Positions 55,697 through 64,000 are shown, numbered from the stretch's first letter. The stretch is 64,000 bases of DNA from Moraxella porci DSM 25326 (GCF_002014855.1 NZ_MUYV01000007.1:1-64000); one strand, 5' to 3'. Translations and numbers: made by a program. Notes: a model not told the origin generated them from the letters alone.

Positions 55697-56824
55697 ATGG
55701 CACTACGACACGACATCGACCCTGATGGACTTTTGGAATATTCGGTGGTCTATACCGACCGTGCTTTGAACCATATGTCAGCACAGTTTCGGCAGGTGAT
55801 GACTGATTTATCCAGCGAGCTCAAATCACTGTATCATGCAGATGCCATCGCCATCGTACCAGGCTCTGGTACATCAGGTATGGAAGCGGTGGCGCGTGCT
55901 TTGGCGGCGGACAAGGACTGTGTGGTGGTGCGTAATGGTTGGTTTAGCTATCGCTGGACGCAGATTTTGGATGCCACAAAGGTGGCTAAGTCTGTTGAAG
56001 TATTTAAGGCAAGTCAGTCGGACAATGATGGCGTGGTGCAGTTTGCCCCTGCCGATATTGAGACGGTGACGGCTTATATCCGCAAAAATTGCCCGCAGAT
56101 GGTCTTTGCACCCCATGTTGAGACAGCTTCTGGCATGATGCTGTCGGATGACTATATCCGTGCACTGTCTGAAGCAGTGCATGAAGTCGGTGGTCTGCTT
56201 GCCATTGACTGCATCGCTTCAGGTTGTATTTGGCTGGATATGCAGGCGCTTGGCATTGATGTACTGCTATCTGCACCCCAAAAAGGTCTATCCAGCACCC
56301 CGTGTGCAGGGCTTGTCATGCTCTCAGCGGCTGCCAAAGAAGCGGTGCTTGCCAGTACGCCATCAAGCTTTGCCTTGGATCTTAAGGCATGGCTCAATAT
56401 CATGATTGCTTATGAAAACGGCGGTCATGCCTATCATGCGACCATGCCAACTGACGGTATCAAGCAGCTAAGAGATATGCTGTTTGAAGCTCGTGACATC
56501 GGCTATGACACCCTAAAAGCTGCCCAAATCAAGCTAGGTACTCAAATCCTAGCCGTGCTAAACGCCAAAGGCATCCAAAGCGTCGCAGCACCTTCTGCTC
56601 AGGCCTATGGCGTCGTCGTCTGCCATGCGCCAAATGATGCGGTGCATAAGGGTGCAGCATTTGCCGAAGTGGGCTTACAGATCGCTGCTGGTACACCGCT
56701 ACAAGTCGATGAACCCAGCGATTATAAGTCGTTTCGCATTGGGCTATTTGGGCTTGATAAGCTGATCGATGTCGATGGCACGACTGAGCGATTTGCCCGT
56801 GCAGCGGATCAGGTGTTTGGCTGA
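55697..56824 (+). CDS. class V aminotransferase (alanine-glyoxylate/serine-pyruvate type)
   Basis: A 375-residue PLP enzyme. VPGSGTSGMEAVARALA holds the cofactor phosphate, LLAIDCIASGCIWLDMQ carries the Asp, and the PLP lysine is in LLSAPQKGLSSTPCAG. The closest type is the alanine-glyoxylate or serine-glyoxylate aminotransferase family, but the exact donor and acceptor cannot be read from sequence. AAGGAAAA precedes the ATG. A terminator follows, so it is probably monocistronic. Confidence 0.82.
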   Translation: MALRHDIDPDGLLEYSVVYTDRALNHMSAQFRQVMTDLSSELKSLYHADAIAIVPGSGTSGMEAVARALAADKDCVVVRNGWFSYRWTQILDATKVAKSVEVFKASQSDNDGVVQFAPADIETVTAYIRKNCPQMVFAPHVETASGMMLSDDYIRALSEAVHEVGGLLAIDCIASGCIWLDMQALGIDVLLSAPQKGLSSTPCAGLVMLSAAAKEAVLASTPSSFALDLKAWLNIMIAYENGGHAYHATMPTDGIKQLRDMLFEARDIGYDTLKAAQIKLGTQILAVLNAKGIQSVAAPSAQAYGVVVCHAPNDAVHKGAAFAEVGLQIAAGTPLQVDEPSDYKSFRIGLFGLDKLIDVDGTTERFARAADQVFG

Positions 56825-56860
56825 TCCAAGTTCAAGCCTTTTATCACTACTTGAAAAATC

Positions 56861-56893
56861 AACAGGCTAGGTGTATGCTTAGCCTGTTTTTTG
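56861..56893 (+). terminator. aminotransferase gene terminator
   Basis: AACAGGCTA/TAGCCTGTT with a 10-base loop, followed by TTTTTG. Confidence 0.8.
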
Positions 56894-56912
56894 TGTTTTT
56901 TAAGGATAAAAA

Positions 56913-58415
56913 ATGAGCCTAAATCAACTTGCTTATGAGCAAAATTTATCAGTTGTCAAAGACCTAACCCCCCAAAGCCTATGGCAATGGTTCGCCCGCA
57001 TCTGTGCCACACCGCACCCAAGCTATCATGAAGAAGCTCTAGCCAATGACATCGTGGCATGGGCGAGCTCTCGTGGTATGACAGCCTATCGTGATGGCGT
57101 GGGCAATGTGATTATTAAAAAAAATGCTAGCCAAGGCTATGAGCATCATCCGACCATCGCACTACAAGCACACCTAGATATGGTGCCCCAAGCCAATGCC
57201 GATACGGTACATGACTTTACCACCGACCCGATACGCCTACGCATCCATCCTGAAGATGGCGAATGGCTGATGGCGACAGGCACGACACTCGGTGCGGATA
57301 ACGGCATCGGCATGGCAAGCTGTCTGGCTGTCTTGGACAGTGATGACATCGCTCATCCACCACTTGAAGTGCTACTGACCATGACCGAAGAGACGGGTAT
57401 GATTGGTGTGTTTGGACTGCAGCCGCAGACCTTATCTGCACAGATGATGATCAATACCGACACCGAAGAGATTGGTGAAGTGTATATCGGCTGTGCTGGC
57501 GGTATCGATGCGGATATGAGCCTAAAGGTGGATTGGCAGGCATCAACATTTGATACGGCAATTGATTTGACCATCAAAGGCTTGCGTGGTGGGCACTCAG
57601 GGATTGATATTCATAAAAATCGTGGTAATGCCATCAAGATTTTGGCGCGCATTTTGGCGGATGTGCAGGCACAATTTGCCGACCGTTTTGGCATCAGTGC
57701 CATCACAGGTGGTACGCTACGAAACGCCATTCCCCGTGAAGCGTCGGTGAGTATCGCTTGCCAAGCGGCGGATAAAGATGCCATCTTAGCCATCATTGAC
57801 CAAAGTATCGCTACTATCACGGGTGAGATTTGCCAAGGCGAACCCAAATTCACCGCCGTCATCAATGATGCCAATGCCCCAAGCCAAGTGCTCGATACAC
57901 AAAGTACCGCCAAGGCCATCCATCTGATGAATATCCTGCCAAGTGGTGTGGTGCGTTATAGCGATGTTGTGGCGGATACGGTAGAGACTTCATTGTCATT
58001 TGGCAAGGCACAGCTGACCGCTGATGCGCTTGAGTGTACGCTACTGATTCGCTCATTGATTGAGTCGGGCAAGGCGGCGGTGTGTCAGACGCTCTCAAGT
58101 ATTGCTACACTTGCTGGTGCTGATGTCAAATTTGACGGTGATTATGTCGGTTGGACGCCAGACACAGGCTCTGCCATCACAGCGACCACCATGCGACTTT
58201 ATACTGACATTCTAGGTCATGCGCCAGAGATTAAGGTCATTCATGCAGGGCTTGAGTGTGGATTGATCAAGACCAGTCATCCGACGCTTGACATCGTCTC
58301 CATCGGGCCGACCATCAAAAATGCCCATTCGCCTGATGAAATGGTGCATATCCCATCGGTGGTGACTTATTGGACGCTGTTGACACAGATTTTGGCGAAT
58401 GTGCCAAAGGCGTGA
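56913..58415 (+). CDS. pepD: aminoacyl-histidine dipeptidase
   Basis: A 500-residue M20 metallopeptidase (PepD/carnosinase type) that splits Xaa-His and other dipeptides. Zinc-site motifs are IALQAHLDMVPQ, LGADNGIGMA, TMTEETGMIGVFG and the late HAGLECG; the dimerisation domain has RGGHSGIDIHKNRGNA. Length is near the E. coli value of 485. AAGGATAA precedes the ATG. A strong terminator follows. Confidence 0.93.
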   Translation: MSLNQLAYEQNLSVVKDLTPQSLWQWFARICATPHPSYHEEALANDIVAWASSRGMTAYRDGVGNVIIKKNASQGYEHHPTIALQAHLDMVPQANADTVHDFTTDPIRLRIHPEDGEWLMATGTTLGADNGIGMASCLAVLDSDDIAHPPLEVLLTMTEETGMIGVFGLQPQTLSAQMMINTDTEEIGEVYIGCAGGIDADMSLKVDWQASTFDTAIDLTIKGLRGGHSGIDIHKNRGNAIKILARILADVQAQFADRFGISAITGGTLRNAIPREASVSIACQAADKDAILAIIDQSIATITGEICQGEPKFTAVINDANAPSQVLDTQSTAKAIHLMNILPSGVVRYSDVVADTVETSLSFGKAQLTADALECTLLIRSLIESGKAAVCQTLSSIATLAGADVKFDGDYVGWTPDTGSAITATTMRLYTDILGHAPEIKVIHAGLECGLIKTSHPTLDIVSIGPTIKNAHSPDEMVHIPSVVTYWTLLTQILANVPKA

Positions 58416-58420
58416 TGATA

Positions 58421-58456
58421 AAACCGTTTGAATGTACTTCAAACGGTTTTGTTTTA
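58421..58456 (+). terminator. pepD terminator
   Basis: AAAACCGTTTGAA/TTCAAACGGTTTT, a perfect 13-bp stem with a 5-base loop. The arm CCGTTTGAA is close to the Neisseria uptake sequence found exactly at 59111. Confidence 0.88.
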
Positions 58457-58580
58457 TAGATCGATTAATACGAGTATGATTTAATTGACAATACTTTGCT
58501 GAGAGTACAGTACGCATTTTGGTAATTCATTACAGCGTGGTGGTGATGGTTTGGTGAGTATGGGCTGCCATGGGCATCGC

Positions 58581-58976
58581 CTAGAAAGATTGATAGGCAA
58601 AGGTTTCTATTTCTCGTTTAAATTCATCAATCGACATGGGCTGATGGCTTTTGATTAAACGCACATGGTCAATTCGGCGGAGTAATCGCATGGTGCAATC
58701 GTCAAATTGCAACACCACCGAATAAAAATCAAAAAAATCATAATCGCTACTTTTGACTTCGCCATACACTTGCAATGCCGACACTAAGCGAAAATACCCA
58801 TGAATTGCCCCCTGATAGTCGCTAAAAGCCACTTCTTCAATGTCGTATTGTTGGTGGTGATGGCTGATGGTTTTGGCAAAGCAAAAGGTGCCAAGCGTGA
58901 GTAAGCGTCGTTTTTGATGAGTGTAACAATAGCCAATCCAAAGACAGCTCAAAATCAGCAATAGCAAAAACAGCAT
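58581..58976 (-). CDS. hypothetical membrane-anchored protein
   Basis: A 131-residue protein with one N-terminal membrane helix (MLFLLLLILSCLWIGYCY) and a soluble part of mixed alpha/beta character (YDIEEVAFSDYQGAIHGYF, SALQVYGEVKSSDYDFFDFY, RLLRRIDHVRLIKSHQP). I do not recognise a family. It lies beside the Neisseria-like segment and could be part of the same foreign patch; its sequence gives no proof of that. Confidence 0.55.
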   Translation of the reverse strand: MLFLLLLILSCLWIGYCYTHQKRRLLTLGTFCFAKTISHHHQQYDIEEVAFSDYQGAIHGYFRLVSALQVYGEVKSSDYDFFDFYSVVLQFDDCTMRLLRRIDHVRLIKSHQPMSIDEFKREIETFAYQSF

Positions 58977-59105
58977 TCGTATACTTCCAAAAGGTGAGCT
59001 TATGACTGTATTATAATGATTTAGCTTACTTTTCTAAAGTACTTACATAAATGTAAGTTAAGAAATTTCATGATAAGTATTTGATTTTAAATTAAAAGAT
59101 AAGCC

Positions 59106-59140
59106 AAAAATGCCGTCTGAATTTTCAAACGGCATTTTTG
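59106..59140. terminator. terminator containing an exact Neisseria-type DNA uptake sequence
   Basis: ATGCCGTCTGAA at 59111-59122 is identical to the 12-base AT-DUS of pathogenic neisseriae. The facing arm TTCAAACGGCAT (59124-59135 region) is its complement with one change, giving a hairpin flanked by A and T runs. It stands after the SnoaL fragment reading leftwards. Confidence 0.8.
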
Positions 59141-59163
59141 ATGTCATGATTAATCAAACAAAT

Positions 59164-59361
59164 TTAGAATTTACCATTTTGATTTTGCCAAGTGCTTGGC
59201 TCTGCGATAGTTTCAATGACATCCCAATGTTCGGCAATTTTGCCATTTTCCACACGGAACAAGTCATAAAACGCAGTTGGTTTGCCTGCAAATGTACCTT
59301 CGCTCACTGCCAATGCAAAATCGCCATGTGCTAATACTTGATGGGTTTTGGTGTATTGCAA
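59164..59361 (-). pseudogene. 3' fragment of a SnoaL-like (NTF2-fold) gene
   Basis: About 65 codons of a SnoaL-like protein remain: YTKTHQVLAHGDFALAVSEG, then GKPTAFYDLFRVENGKIAEH and WDVIETIAEPSTWQNQNGKF. The family is usually about 130-150 residues, so the N-terminal half is missing. Upstream of 59361 the frame runs into sequence that is really the antisense of an HxlR gene. No start codon or ribosome site belongs to it. Confidence 0.75.
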
Positions 59362-59616
59362 GGTACAAAACGCTTTGGCGAACTTCGCCGACAAATTGAC
59401 GGCATTAATGAGCGTATGCTTACGCAAACTTTGCAGCAGCTGGAACAAGATGGTCTGATTGACCGTAAAGATTTTCAAACCATTTCACCGCATGTGGAAT
59501 ACAGCTTAACACCACTTGGCAAACAAGCAGGGGAGCATTTAAAAAATTTGGTGGATTGGTTACAGGATAATTTGGGCGAGATTTTGGCACAAAAACAAAA
59601 GCGACAGGGTGAATAA
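59356..59616 (+). pseudogene. 3' fragment of an HxlR-family regulator gene
   Basis: From about 59356 the plus strand codes LQGTKRFGELRRQIDGI, NERMLTQTLQQLEQDGLIDR and SPHVEYSLTPLGKQAGEHL, the wing and recognition helices of an HxlR-type winged-helix repressor. The N-terminal part with the CPVExxLxxIGGKW segment, about 35-40 residues, is gone. Upstream codons belong to the antisense of the SnoaL fragment. The ATGs in the 59338 region are therefore accidental. Confidence 0.75.
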
Positions 59617-59629
59617 ACAGATGGCAAGC

Positions 59630-59674
59630 GTCTTTGGGGTGTTTGCTAATCAACATCAGCAAACACCCCAAGAC
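59630..59674 (+). terminator. terminator after the HxlR fragment
   Basis: TCTTTGGGGTGTTTGCT pairs with AGCAAACACCCCAAGA (one bulged base) around a loop of about ten bases. Confidence 0.65.
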
Positions 59675-59772
59675 AAAATTAGTATGACAAATTAAGCATG
59701 ATCACAGTGCTAAATGGCTGCGCTAAATCACTACGCCAAATGACGATATCAAATCATCATGCTAAAAGTAGC

Positions 59773-60510
59773 TTACAAATTCCCCTTCATAAACTGCACC
59801 ATCTTATCCCAGCTTGCCTTGGCAGCATCGGCATGATAGCCTAAGTCCACGCCATTTTCACGAGCGCGATCATCGGCGTGCGGATTGCTAAAGCCGTGCT
59901 TAGCACCTTCATAGACATCGATTTCATGGCTGACTTTGGCAGCGGTCAGCTCATCACGCAGACCATCGATGGCGGCCATCGACACCATGCTGTCAGCAGC
60001 ACCATGAGCGACGAGTACTTTGGCGGTGAATTTACCTTCGGCAGCAGGGGTGATTGGGGTGGGATTGCCATGGAAAGTGGCGACTGCTTTGAGCGGCGTG
60101 CCTAGGCGTGCCATGTCCAGAGCGATTTTACCACCAAAACAAAAGCCGGCAATGCCAATGCGTGTGCCATCAACCTGTGGCAATGATGCCACCGCATCAA
60201 AAATCACTCGGCAGCGATTCATCAGCTCATCAGAATTTTCAAGCATTTGCGTCATCCATTCGTTGGCTTGATGCGCATCGGTGGTCATTTTGCCATCGCC
60301 ATAGATGTCCATCACTACCGCCACGAAGCCTTCATTTGCCAAGCGTTCGGCGACTGTCTTTGGATGTTCGACCACACCCCACCACTCAGGTGCGACGAGT
60401 ACGGCAGGTGATGTGCCATCAGTCGGCGTATCTATTGGCATGGCGACATAACTGTGCAGGGCAGTGCCATCTGGTGCGGTGGTAGTGAGCGTCGTAGTGC
60501 TGATTGTCAT
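59773..60510 (-). CDS. dienelactone hydrolase family protein
   Basis: A 245-residue alpha/beta hydrolase. The nucleophile is Cys in IGIAGFCFGGKIALDMA, the acid is Asp in VAHGAADSMV and the histidine is in YEGAKHGFSNP, the Cys-Asp-His triad of dienelactone hydrolases. APEWWGVVEHPKTVAERLA is the usual N-terminal segment. ATG at 60510 follows AAGGATAA. No chlorocatechol or aromatic pathway genes are near, so the natural substrate is unknown. Confidence 0.87.
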   Translation of the reverse strand: MTISTTTLTTTAPDGTALHSYVAMPIDTPTDGTSPAVLVAPEWWGVVEHPKTVAERLANEGFVAVVMDIYGDGKMTTDAHQANEWMTQMLENSDELMNRCRVIFDAVASLPQVDGTRIGIAGFCFGGKIALDMARLGTPLKAVATFHGNPTPITPAAEGKFTAKVLVAHGAADSMVSMAAIDGLRDELTAAKVSHEIDVYEGAKHGFSNPHADDRARENGVDLGYHADAAKASWDKMVQFMKGNL

Positions 60511-60637
60511 GATGCTTATCCTTAATATAGACCAAAAATTCACGGATGTGATAGGGATAACTTAACAAGGGATTTTGGGCAAGTCAAGCGGTTTTTTGGA
60601 TGGATTTAGGGTACAATAGACACTTTGATGATAACCA

Positions 60638-61111
60638 ATGATTATGATGACAGACAATCAACTTCGCCCACGATTTTGGGAGACTTATTCGCTTAATGAG
60701 CTGACCGACGATGAGTGGGAAGCGCTGTGCGATGGCTGTGGCGTGTGCTGTTTGGTGAAGTTTTTGGATGATGACGATGTCCGCTACACTGAGTACACCG
60801 ATGTGGCGTGCCAGCTACTTGACTGCACGACAGGGTATTGCTCAGATTATGCCAATCGCCAAAAGACAGTGCCTGACTGCATTCGCTTGACGGCAGATGA
60901 GTTGCCACAGATGCTATGGCTACCCCGTCACTGCGCCTACAAGCGACTGTATCTAGGGCAGCAGTTGCCACCTTGGCATAAACTTCTGCATGATGGCATT
61001 AGCCATAAAGCAGGCTTTGCCAAAGTATCGTCGGCAGGTCGCTGTGTCAGCGAAGTGGGCATGAGTGATGAAGCCATCGAAGAGCGGATTATCCGCTGGG
61101 TAAAGCTTTAA
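60638..61111 (+). CDS. YcgN family (UPF0260) cysteine-cluster protein
   Basis: A 157-residue protein with the cysteine cluster ALCDGCGVCCLVKF and further cysteines in VACQLLDCTTGYCSDY and VPDCIRLT, the UPF0260 pattern, probably a metal-binding site. PRHCAYKRLYLGQQLPPWH is also conserved. Function is unknown. The first ATG (60638) and the ATGs three and four codons on are all possible starts. Confidence 0.87.
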   Translation: MIMMTDNQLRPRFWETYSLNELTDDEWEALCDGCGVCCLVKFLDDDDVRYTEYTDVACQLLDCTTGYCSDYANRQKTVPDCIRLTADELPQMLWLPRHCAYKRLYLGQQLPPWHKLLHDGISHKAGFAKVSSAGRCVSEVGMSDEAIEERIIRWVKL

Positions 61112-61262
61112 GTAGTGGTTTGGAAAGGGTTTGGTGCGGGCTTGGTGGTACACTTGTAAGCAAAATTATCCAAAATCCGCAAAATGCCACTTGAATAATC
61201 TGCCCCAATACGCTAAATTAAAAGCGAAAATTTCAATCACACGAGGTTAAATTATACCGCAG

Positions 61263-62138
61263 ATGTCTGATGACAATTCGAGTAGTTGGTCAATGCGAGG
61301 GCTGAAGCGTTGGTTATCCACCGCACCTGAGACCCGAGATGATTTATTAAAACTGGTGCAGGATTCACGCCAGTTTTTGGAGCCGGATACGGTCGATATG
61401 CTAGAAGGCGTACTGGATTTGCCTGCCACCCAAGTGCGTGAAATCATGACGCCACGCCCGCAGGTACACGCTGTGGCGAGCGACGATGATTTATCCGACA
61501 TCCTATCGGTGGTGCTTGAGACTGAGCATTCTCGCTATCCTGTCTTTGACAGCCACGATGATAATGCGGTGTTGGGGATTTTGTTGGTCAAGGACTTAAT
61601 CCCATTTTTAAAAAACAAAGCCGAGGGCATTGATACACCACTGCGTATCTCAGACATCGTGCGTAAGCCGTTGTACATCAGCGAGACAGCGCGTTCAGAT
61701 ACCCTGCTGCGTTCGCTACAAAAAGCCCAAGTGCATATGGCGGTCGTCGTCGATGAGTTCGGCTCGGTGTCGGGCGTGGTGACGATGGAAGATCTGCTTG
61801 AGGAGATTGTCGGTGATATCGTCGATGAGCATGATGACATCGATGAAGATAGCGATATTAATAACATCGTCCCACATCCTGACAAAGCAGGCGTGTGGCT
61901 CGTGCAGGCATCGACGCTGATTAGCGACTGTAATGAAGTCTTGGGCAGTCATTTTGATGATGCCGATGTCGATACCATGGGTGGTCTTGTGATGCAGGCG
62001 CTTGGCTTTGTAAGTCATCTTGAGGGCGAGACGGTGCTGATTGATGATTGGCAAATCACCATTGTCGATGTCGAAGGGCGATTTATCCATCTGCTTGAGC
62101 TGACTTTGGTGGCGCAGGCAGAGGTGGCTGATCAGTAA
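61263..62138 (+). CDS. corC: CorC-type CBS-pair protein
   Basis: A 291-residue cytosolic protein with an N-terminal helical segment, two CBS domains (REIMTPRPQVHAV, VLGILLVKDLIPFL; VVVDEFGSVSGVVTMEDLLE) and a C-terminal CorC/HlyC transporter-associated domain (NEVLGSHFDDADVDTMGGLV). CorC proteins affect magnesium and cobalt efflux. The usual neighbours lnt and ybeY are not here. The start is fair, with no strong ribosome site. Confidence 0.9.
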   Translation: MSDDNSSSWSMRGLKRWLSTAPETRDDLLKLVQDSRQFLEPDTVDMLEGVLDLPATQVREIMTPRPQVHAVASDDDLSDILSVVLETEHSRYPVFDSHDDNAVLGILLVKDLIPFLKNKAEGIDTPLRISDIVRKPLYISETARSDTLLRSLQKAQVHMAVVVDEFGSVSGVVTMEDLLEEIVGDIVDEHDDIDEDSDINNIVPHPDKAGVWLVQASTLISDCNEVLGSHFDDADVDTMGGLVMQALGFVSHLEGETVLIDDWQITIVDVEGRFIHLLELTLVAQAEVADQ

Positions 62139-62161
62139 GCCGATGGGCTTGATTTTGCCCT

Positions 62162-62200
62162 AAAAAATACGCATTGACAATGAACCAATGCGTATTTTTT
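62162..62200 (+). terminator. corC terminator
   Basis: AAAAAATACGCATTG/CAATGCGTATTTTTT, a perfect 15-bp stem with a 9-base loop. It could work in both directions for the convergent ygfZ gene. Confidence 0.9.
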
Positions 62201-62223
62201 GGCTTAGCCATTTGCTTAGCCAT

Positions 62224-62955
62224 TTAAGGCTGGCTGGATACTCGACCGACATCAGCTTGCAGCGCATCGGGAAGTGCCAGCTCAACCACGCCGTGAGCTG
62301 CCGCCGCCCTGATGGTATCGGGACGCGCGATGACCAAGGCCTGTGCGCCCTCATCTGTGCTGCTCACATTCACGATTGCCAAGCCCAGCGCCTCGGCTTG
62401 GCTATCAAAAAAAGCTGCATCAGCATGAGCCACACGATGCAGATAGGCTTTCGGACTTGCCTTGAAATACAGCCGAGCGATGATTTCTTGACCCAAATAA
62501 CAACCCTTATCATAGGCCACGCCGCCGCGCTGATGCAGGCGCAGTTCTTGGGGCTGGAATTTTTCGCTGTTATCTTTAGTCACCCAATAGTTGCCTTGGG
62601 CAATGCTGGCCAGTTGCCATGCGGCATCAGCTTGGCTGTCATTTGTGTCAAAGCTTGGCATGCCATCAATCATTGCAGGATAGATCGGCTGTGGCGCTGA
62701 TAGTGTGATCTTGGAAAATGCGCCAAATTTTTTGACATGCTTGGCAAAATCCTCTGCCATGTCTTGGCTGATCACAATCTGTATGCCATCAGCAAGACGA
62801 CGCAGCCATAGCCCAAACTGCACACGACCTTTAAGATTACAAATTGCGCTCGGCAAAAATACATCGTCAAGTTTTGCCATATCGGCAGTCACTTGTCCTT
62901 GCAAAAACTTCTCGGCATCAGCGCCTGTCATGATAAAACTGCTAAATTCTGTCAT
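62224..62955 (-). CDS. ygfZ: folate-binding protein YgfZ
   Basis: A 243-residue GcvT-like protein that helps iron-sulphur cluster assembly or repair with tetrahydrofolate. The signature KGCYLGQEIIARLYF with its key Cys is present, and ADAEKFLQGQVTADM lies near the start. E. coli YgfZ has 326 residues; this short form lacks part of the C-terminal domain but fits other Moraxellaceae-type lengths as far as I recall. ATG at 62955 is preferred over an upstream TTG. Confidence 0.88.
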   Translation of the reverse strand: MTEFSSFIMTGADAEKFLQGQVTADMAKLDDVFLPSAICNLKGRVQFGLWLRRLADGIQIVISQDMAEDFAKHVKKFGAFSKITLSAPQPIYPAMIDGMPSFDTNDSQADAAWQLASIAQGNYWVTKDNSEKFQPQELRLHQRGGVAYDKGCYLGQEIIARLYFKASPKAYLHRVAHADAAFFDSQAEALGLAIVNVSSTDEGAQALVIARPDTIRAAAAHGVVELALPDALQADVGRVSSQP

Positions 62956-63182
62956 TGTATTATCCAAGTTATCTATCTAAAATCGCATCCAAAATCATGC
63001 ATTATGAATTTTATGATCAAGTCATTTGACTGATATGGGGTAATTTTAAAAAATTATAAGGCAAAATATGGCAAAAGTGTTAAAATTTTGTATGAATTGC
63101 CAATCAACACAAGAAATTAGCATAAAAATCGGTTACAATAAGCAGTTAAGTTTTCATTTGCAATTTGCCCGTAGAGGATAAA

Positions 63183-63521
63183 ATGACCCTGCCAGCCTGC
63201 CCAAACTGCCACGAAGAATTCACCTATGCCGACGGTGATTTGTTGATTTGCCCCATGTGTAGCCACGAATGGAAAGAGGGCGAGTCAAGCGATGATCTGC
63301 CAGTCATCAAAGATGCAGTCGGCAATGTGCTTGCCGATGGCGACGCGGTCACGGTGATCAAAGATCTGAAAGTCAAAGGCTCATCGACCCCCATCAAAGT
63401 TGGCACCAAAGTCAAATCGATCCGCCTGATTTATGATGCGCCAGATGATCATGACATCGACTGCAAAATCGATGGCTTTGGCGCGATGAAATTGAAATCA
63501 TCGGTGGTCAAAAAAGCGTAG
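63183..63521 (+). CDS. YjdM/PhnA-type zinc-ribbon protein
   Basis: A 112-residue cytosolic protein. An N-terminal zinc ribbon ([21 protein letters not shown]) is followed by the YjdM (PhnA) domain ([20 protein letters not shown], then [10 protein letters not shown] and [14 protein letters not shown]). Despite the old name the family has no proven part in phosphonate use. ATG at 63183 has AGAGGA upstream. Confidence 0.9.
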   Translation: MTLPACPNCHEEFTYADGDLLICPMCSHEWKEGESSDDLPVIKDAVGNVLADGDAVTVIKDLKVKGSSTPIKVGTKVKSIRLIYDAPDDHDIDCKIDGFGAMKLKSSVVKKA

Positions 63522-63570
63522 TACTTGGCAAGATGGCATTGGCAGCCGCTGTCATGAGTTGGAAGAATTA

Positions 63571-64000
63571 ATGAAAAAATTCATTATTATTTTGACGAAA
63601 TTTATTAGAAATAATTGGCAGCTTTTGTTTGCTTTGGCAGCGGCTGGCGTGACTTATTCCATTTTATTGGGCGAGCTTAGATATTTTCGCAGTTATGTGC
63701 CAAGCTTGCATCGTCCGACGGCGTATTTGATCGTTTGGGATGTGTTTTTGCTCAGCTACTTGACGGTCACAGCGTGGATGTTTGCCAGTGTTAAGCGCGA
63801 AGATATCGAAAAGCGCGCGCATCGAGAGTACGAGAAAAAAGAAAAAATGCTGGTGTTGGTGTTGATCACCAGCGTGGTCAGTATCGTCACCATCGTCCGT
63901 GAGATGAGTATCGGCGCAGAATTGGTGGGTTGGCAGACGGCATTTCATGTGGTGCTGACTTTCATCACTTTGGTGGCGTCATGGCTGTTTATTCATGTGT
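63571..64000 (+). CDS. DUF1345-like membrane protein (3' end beyond the window)
   Basis: An open frame starting ATG at 63571 runs to the window edge (143 codons). It begins MKKFIIILTKFIRNNWQLLF, shows WDVFLLSYLTVTAWMFASVK, a charged cytosolic stretch (REDIEKRAHREYEKKEKM), then helices LVLVLITSVVSIVTI and FHVVLTFITLVASWLFIHV. The helix order and the WLFIH end fit DUF1345, a four- or five-helix family of unknown function. GGAAG lies eight bases before the ATG. Confidence 0.65.
   Translation, partial: MKKFIIILTKFIRNNWQLLFALAAAGVTYSILLGELRYFRSYVPSLHRPTAYLIVWDVFLLSYLTVTAWMFASVKREDIEKRAHREYEKKEKMLVLVLITSVVSIVTIVREMSIGAELVGWQTAFHVVLTFITLVASWLFIHV

Noticed and set aside
62201..62225. Direct repeat GCTTAGCCATTT twice
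   Set aside because: Only 12 bases, overlaps the end of ygfZ and the tail of the corC terminator; likely chance.
1..64000. CRISPR arrays, insertion sequences, integrases, rRNA genes
   Set aside because: No regularly spaced repeats, transposase or integrase motifs, or rRNA sequence were found on reading both strands.

Overview
This looks like a chromosomal window from a Moraxellaceae gammaproteobacterium, most probably a Moraxella species. The evidence is synteny and gene content: hemA diverging from a TPR gene-lolB-ispE-tRNA-Gln-prs block (an arrangement I know from Pseudomonadales), a biotin operon bioAFCD, cmoAB, a GacS/BarA-type hybrid kinase, a Fur-controlled heme oxygenase with a large haemoglobin-type TonB receptor, and moderate GC. 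No CRISPR array, insertion sequence or complete prophage was seen. Genus-level placement is inference.

Layout. 1-5.7 kb: succinate-semialdehyde dehydrogenase, a GacS/BarA-type kinase and psd. 5.8-10.4 kb: an iron/heme island with hemO, a DUF454 membrane protein and a haemoglobin receptor, with a Fur box at each end of its control regions. 10.4-14.4 kb: bioAFCD behind an extended -10 promoter. 14.4-19.1 kb: dtd, an AT-rich two-gene cassette (GIY-YIG-like plus DUF6884-like), two Nudix genes, and rsfS/nadD. 19.1-26.8 kb: uvrA, ssb, a ygiB/ygiC-like pair and ccmCDE. 26.8-32.8 kb: two tandem paralogous membrane proteins, the metNIQ methionine importer and an OmpR-type two-component system. 33.0-36.5 kb: a three-gene unit (PP2C phosphatase, a protein with a possible FtsZ/tubulin-like C-terminal half, and an HlyD-type adaptor), then a cytochrome b561. 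36.5-43.4 kb: prs, two identical tRNA-Gln genes, ispE, lolB, a TPR protein and hemA. 43.5-52.7 kb: ETF-ubiquinone oxidoreductase, DUF1285, murI, a lytic transglycosylase, a nitroreductase, a prophage-type lipoprotein, msrA and cmoAB. 52.9-64 kb: DUF808, SPOR, DUF2788, a repeat-bearing lipoprotein, a class V aminotransferase, pepD, a degraded foreign segment, a dienelactone hydrolase, ycgN, corC, ygfZ, yjdM, and the start of a DUF1345 membrane protein cut by the window end.

Most notable observations. (1) 59.1-59.7 kb holds an exact 12-base Neisseria-type DNA uptake sequence in a terminator, followed by the 3' halves of a divergent SnoaL-like/HxlR gene pair fused at a 6-bp palindrome. This reads as a transformation-acquired and then internally deleted fragment. 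(2) The PP2C operon encodes a small protein whose C-terminal two thirds resemble a degenerate FtsZ. (3) The GIY-YIG-like/DUF6884-like pair looks like a foreign, possibly defence-related cassette. (4) The hemO and receptor promoters share a Fur box plus a common 11-mer. (5) The nitroreductase promoter carries a 26-bp tandem duplication that doubles its TTGACA box. (6) The extended -10 motif TGnTATAAT recurs before at least seven genes.
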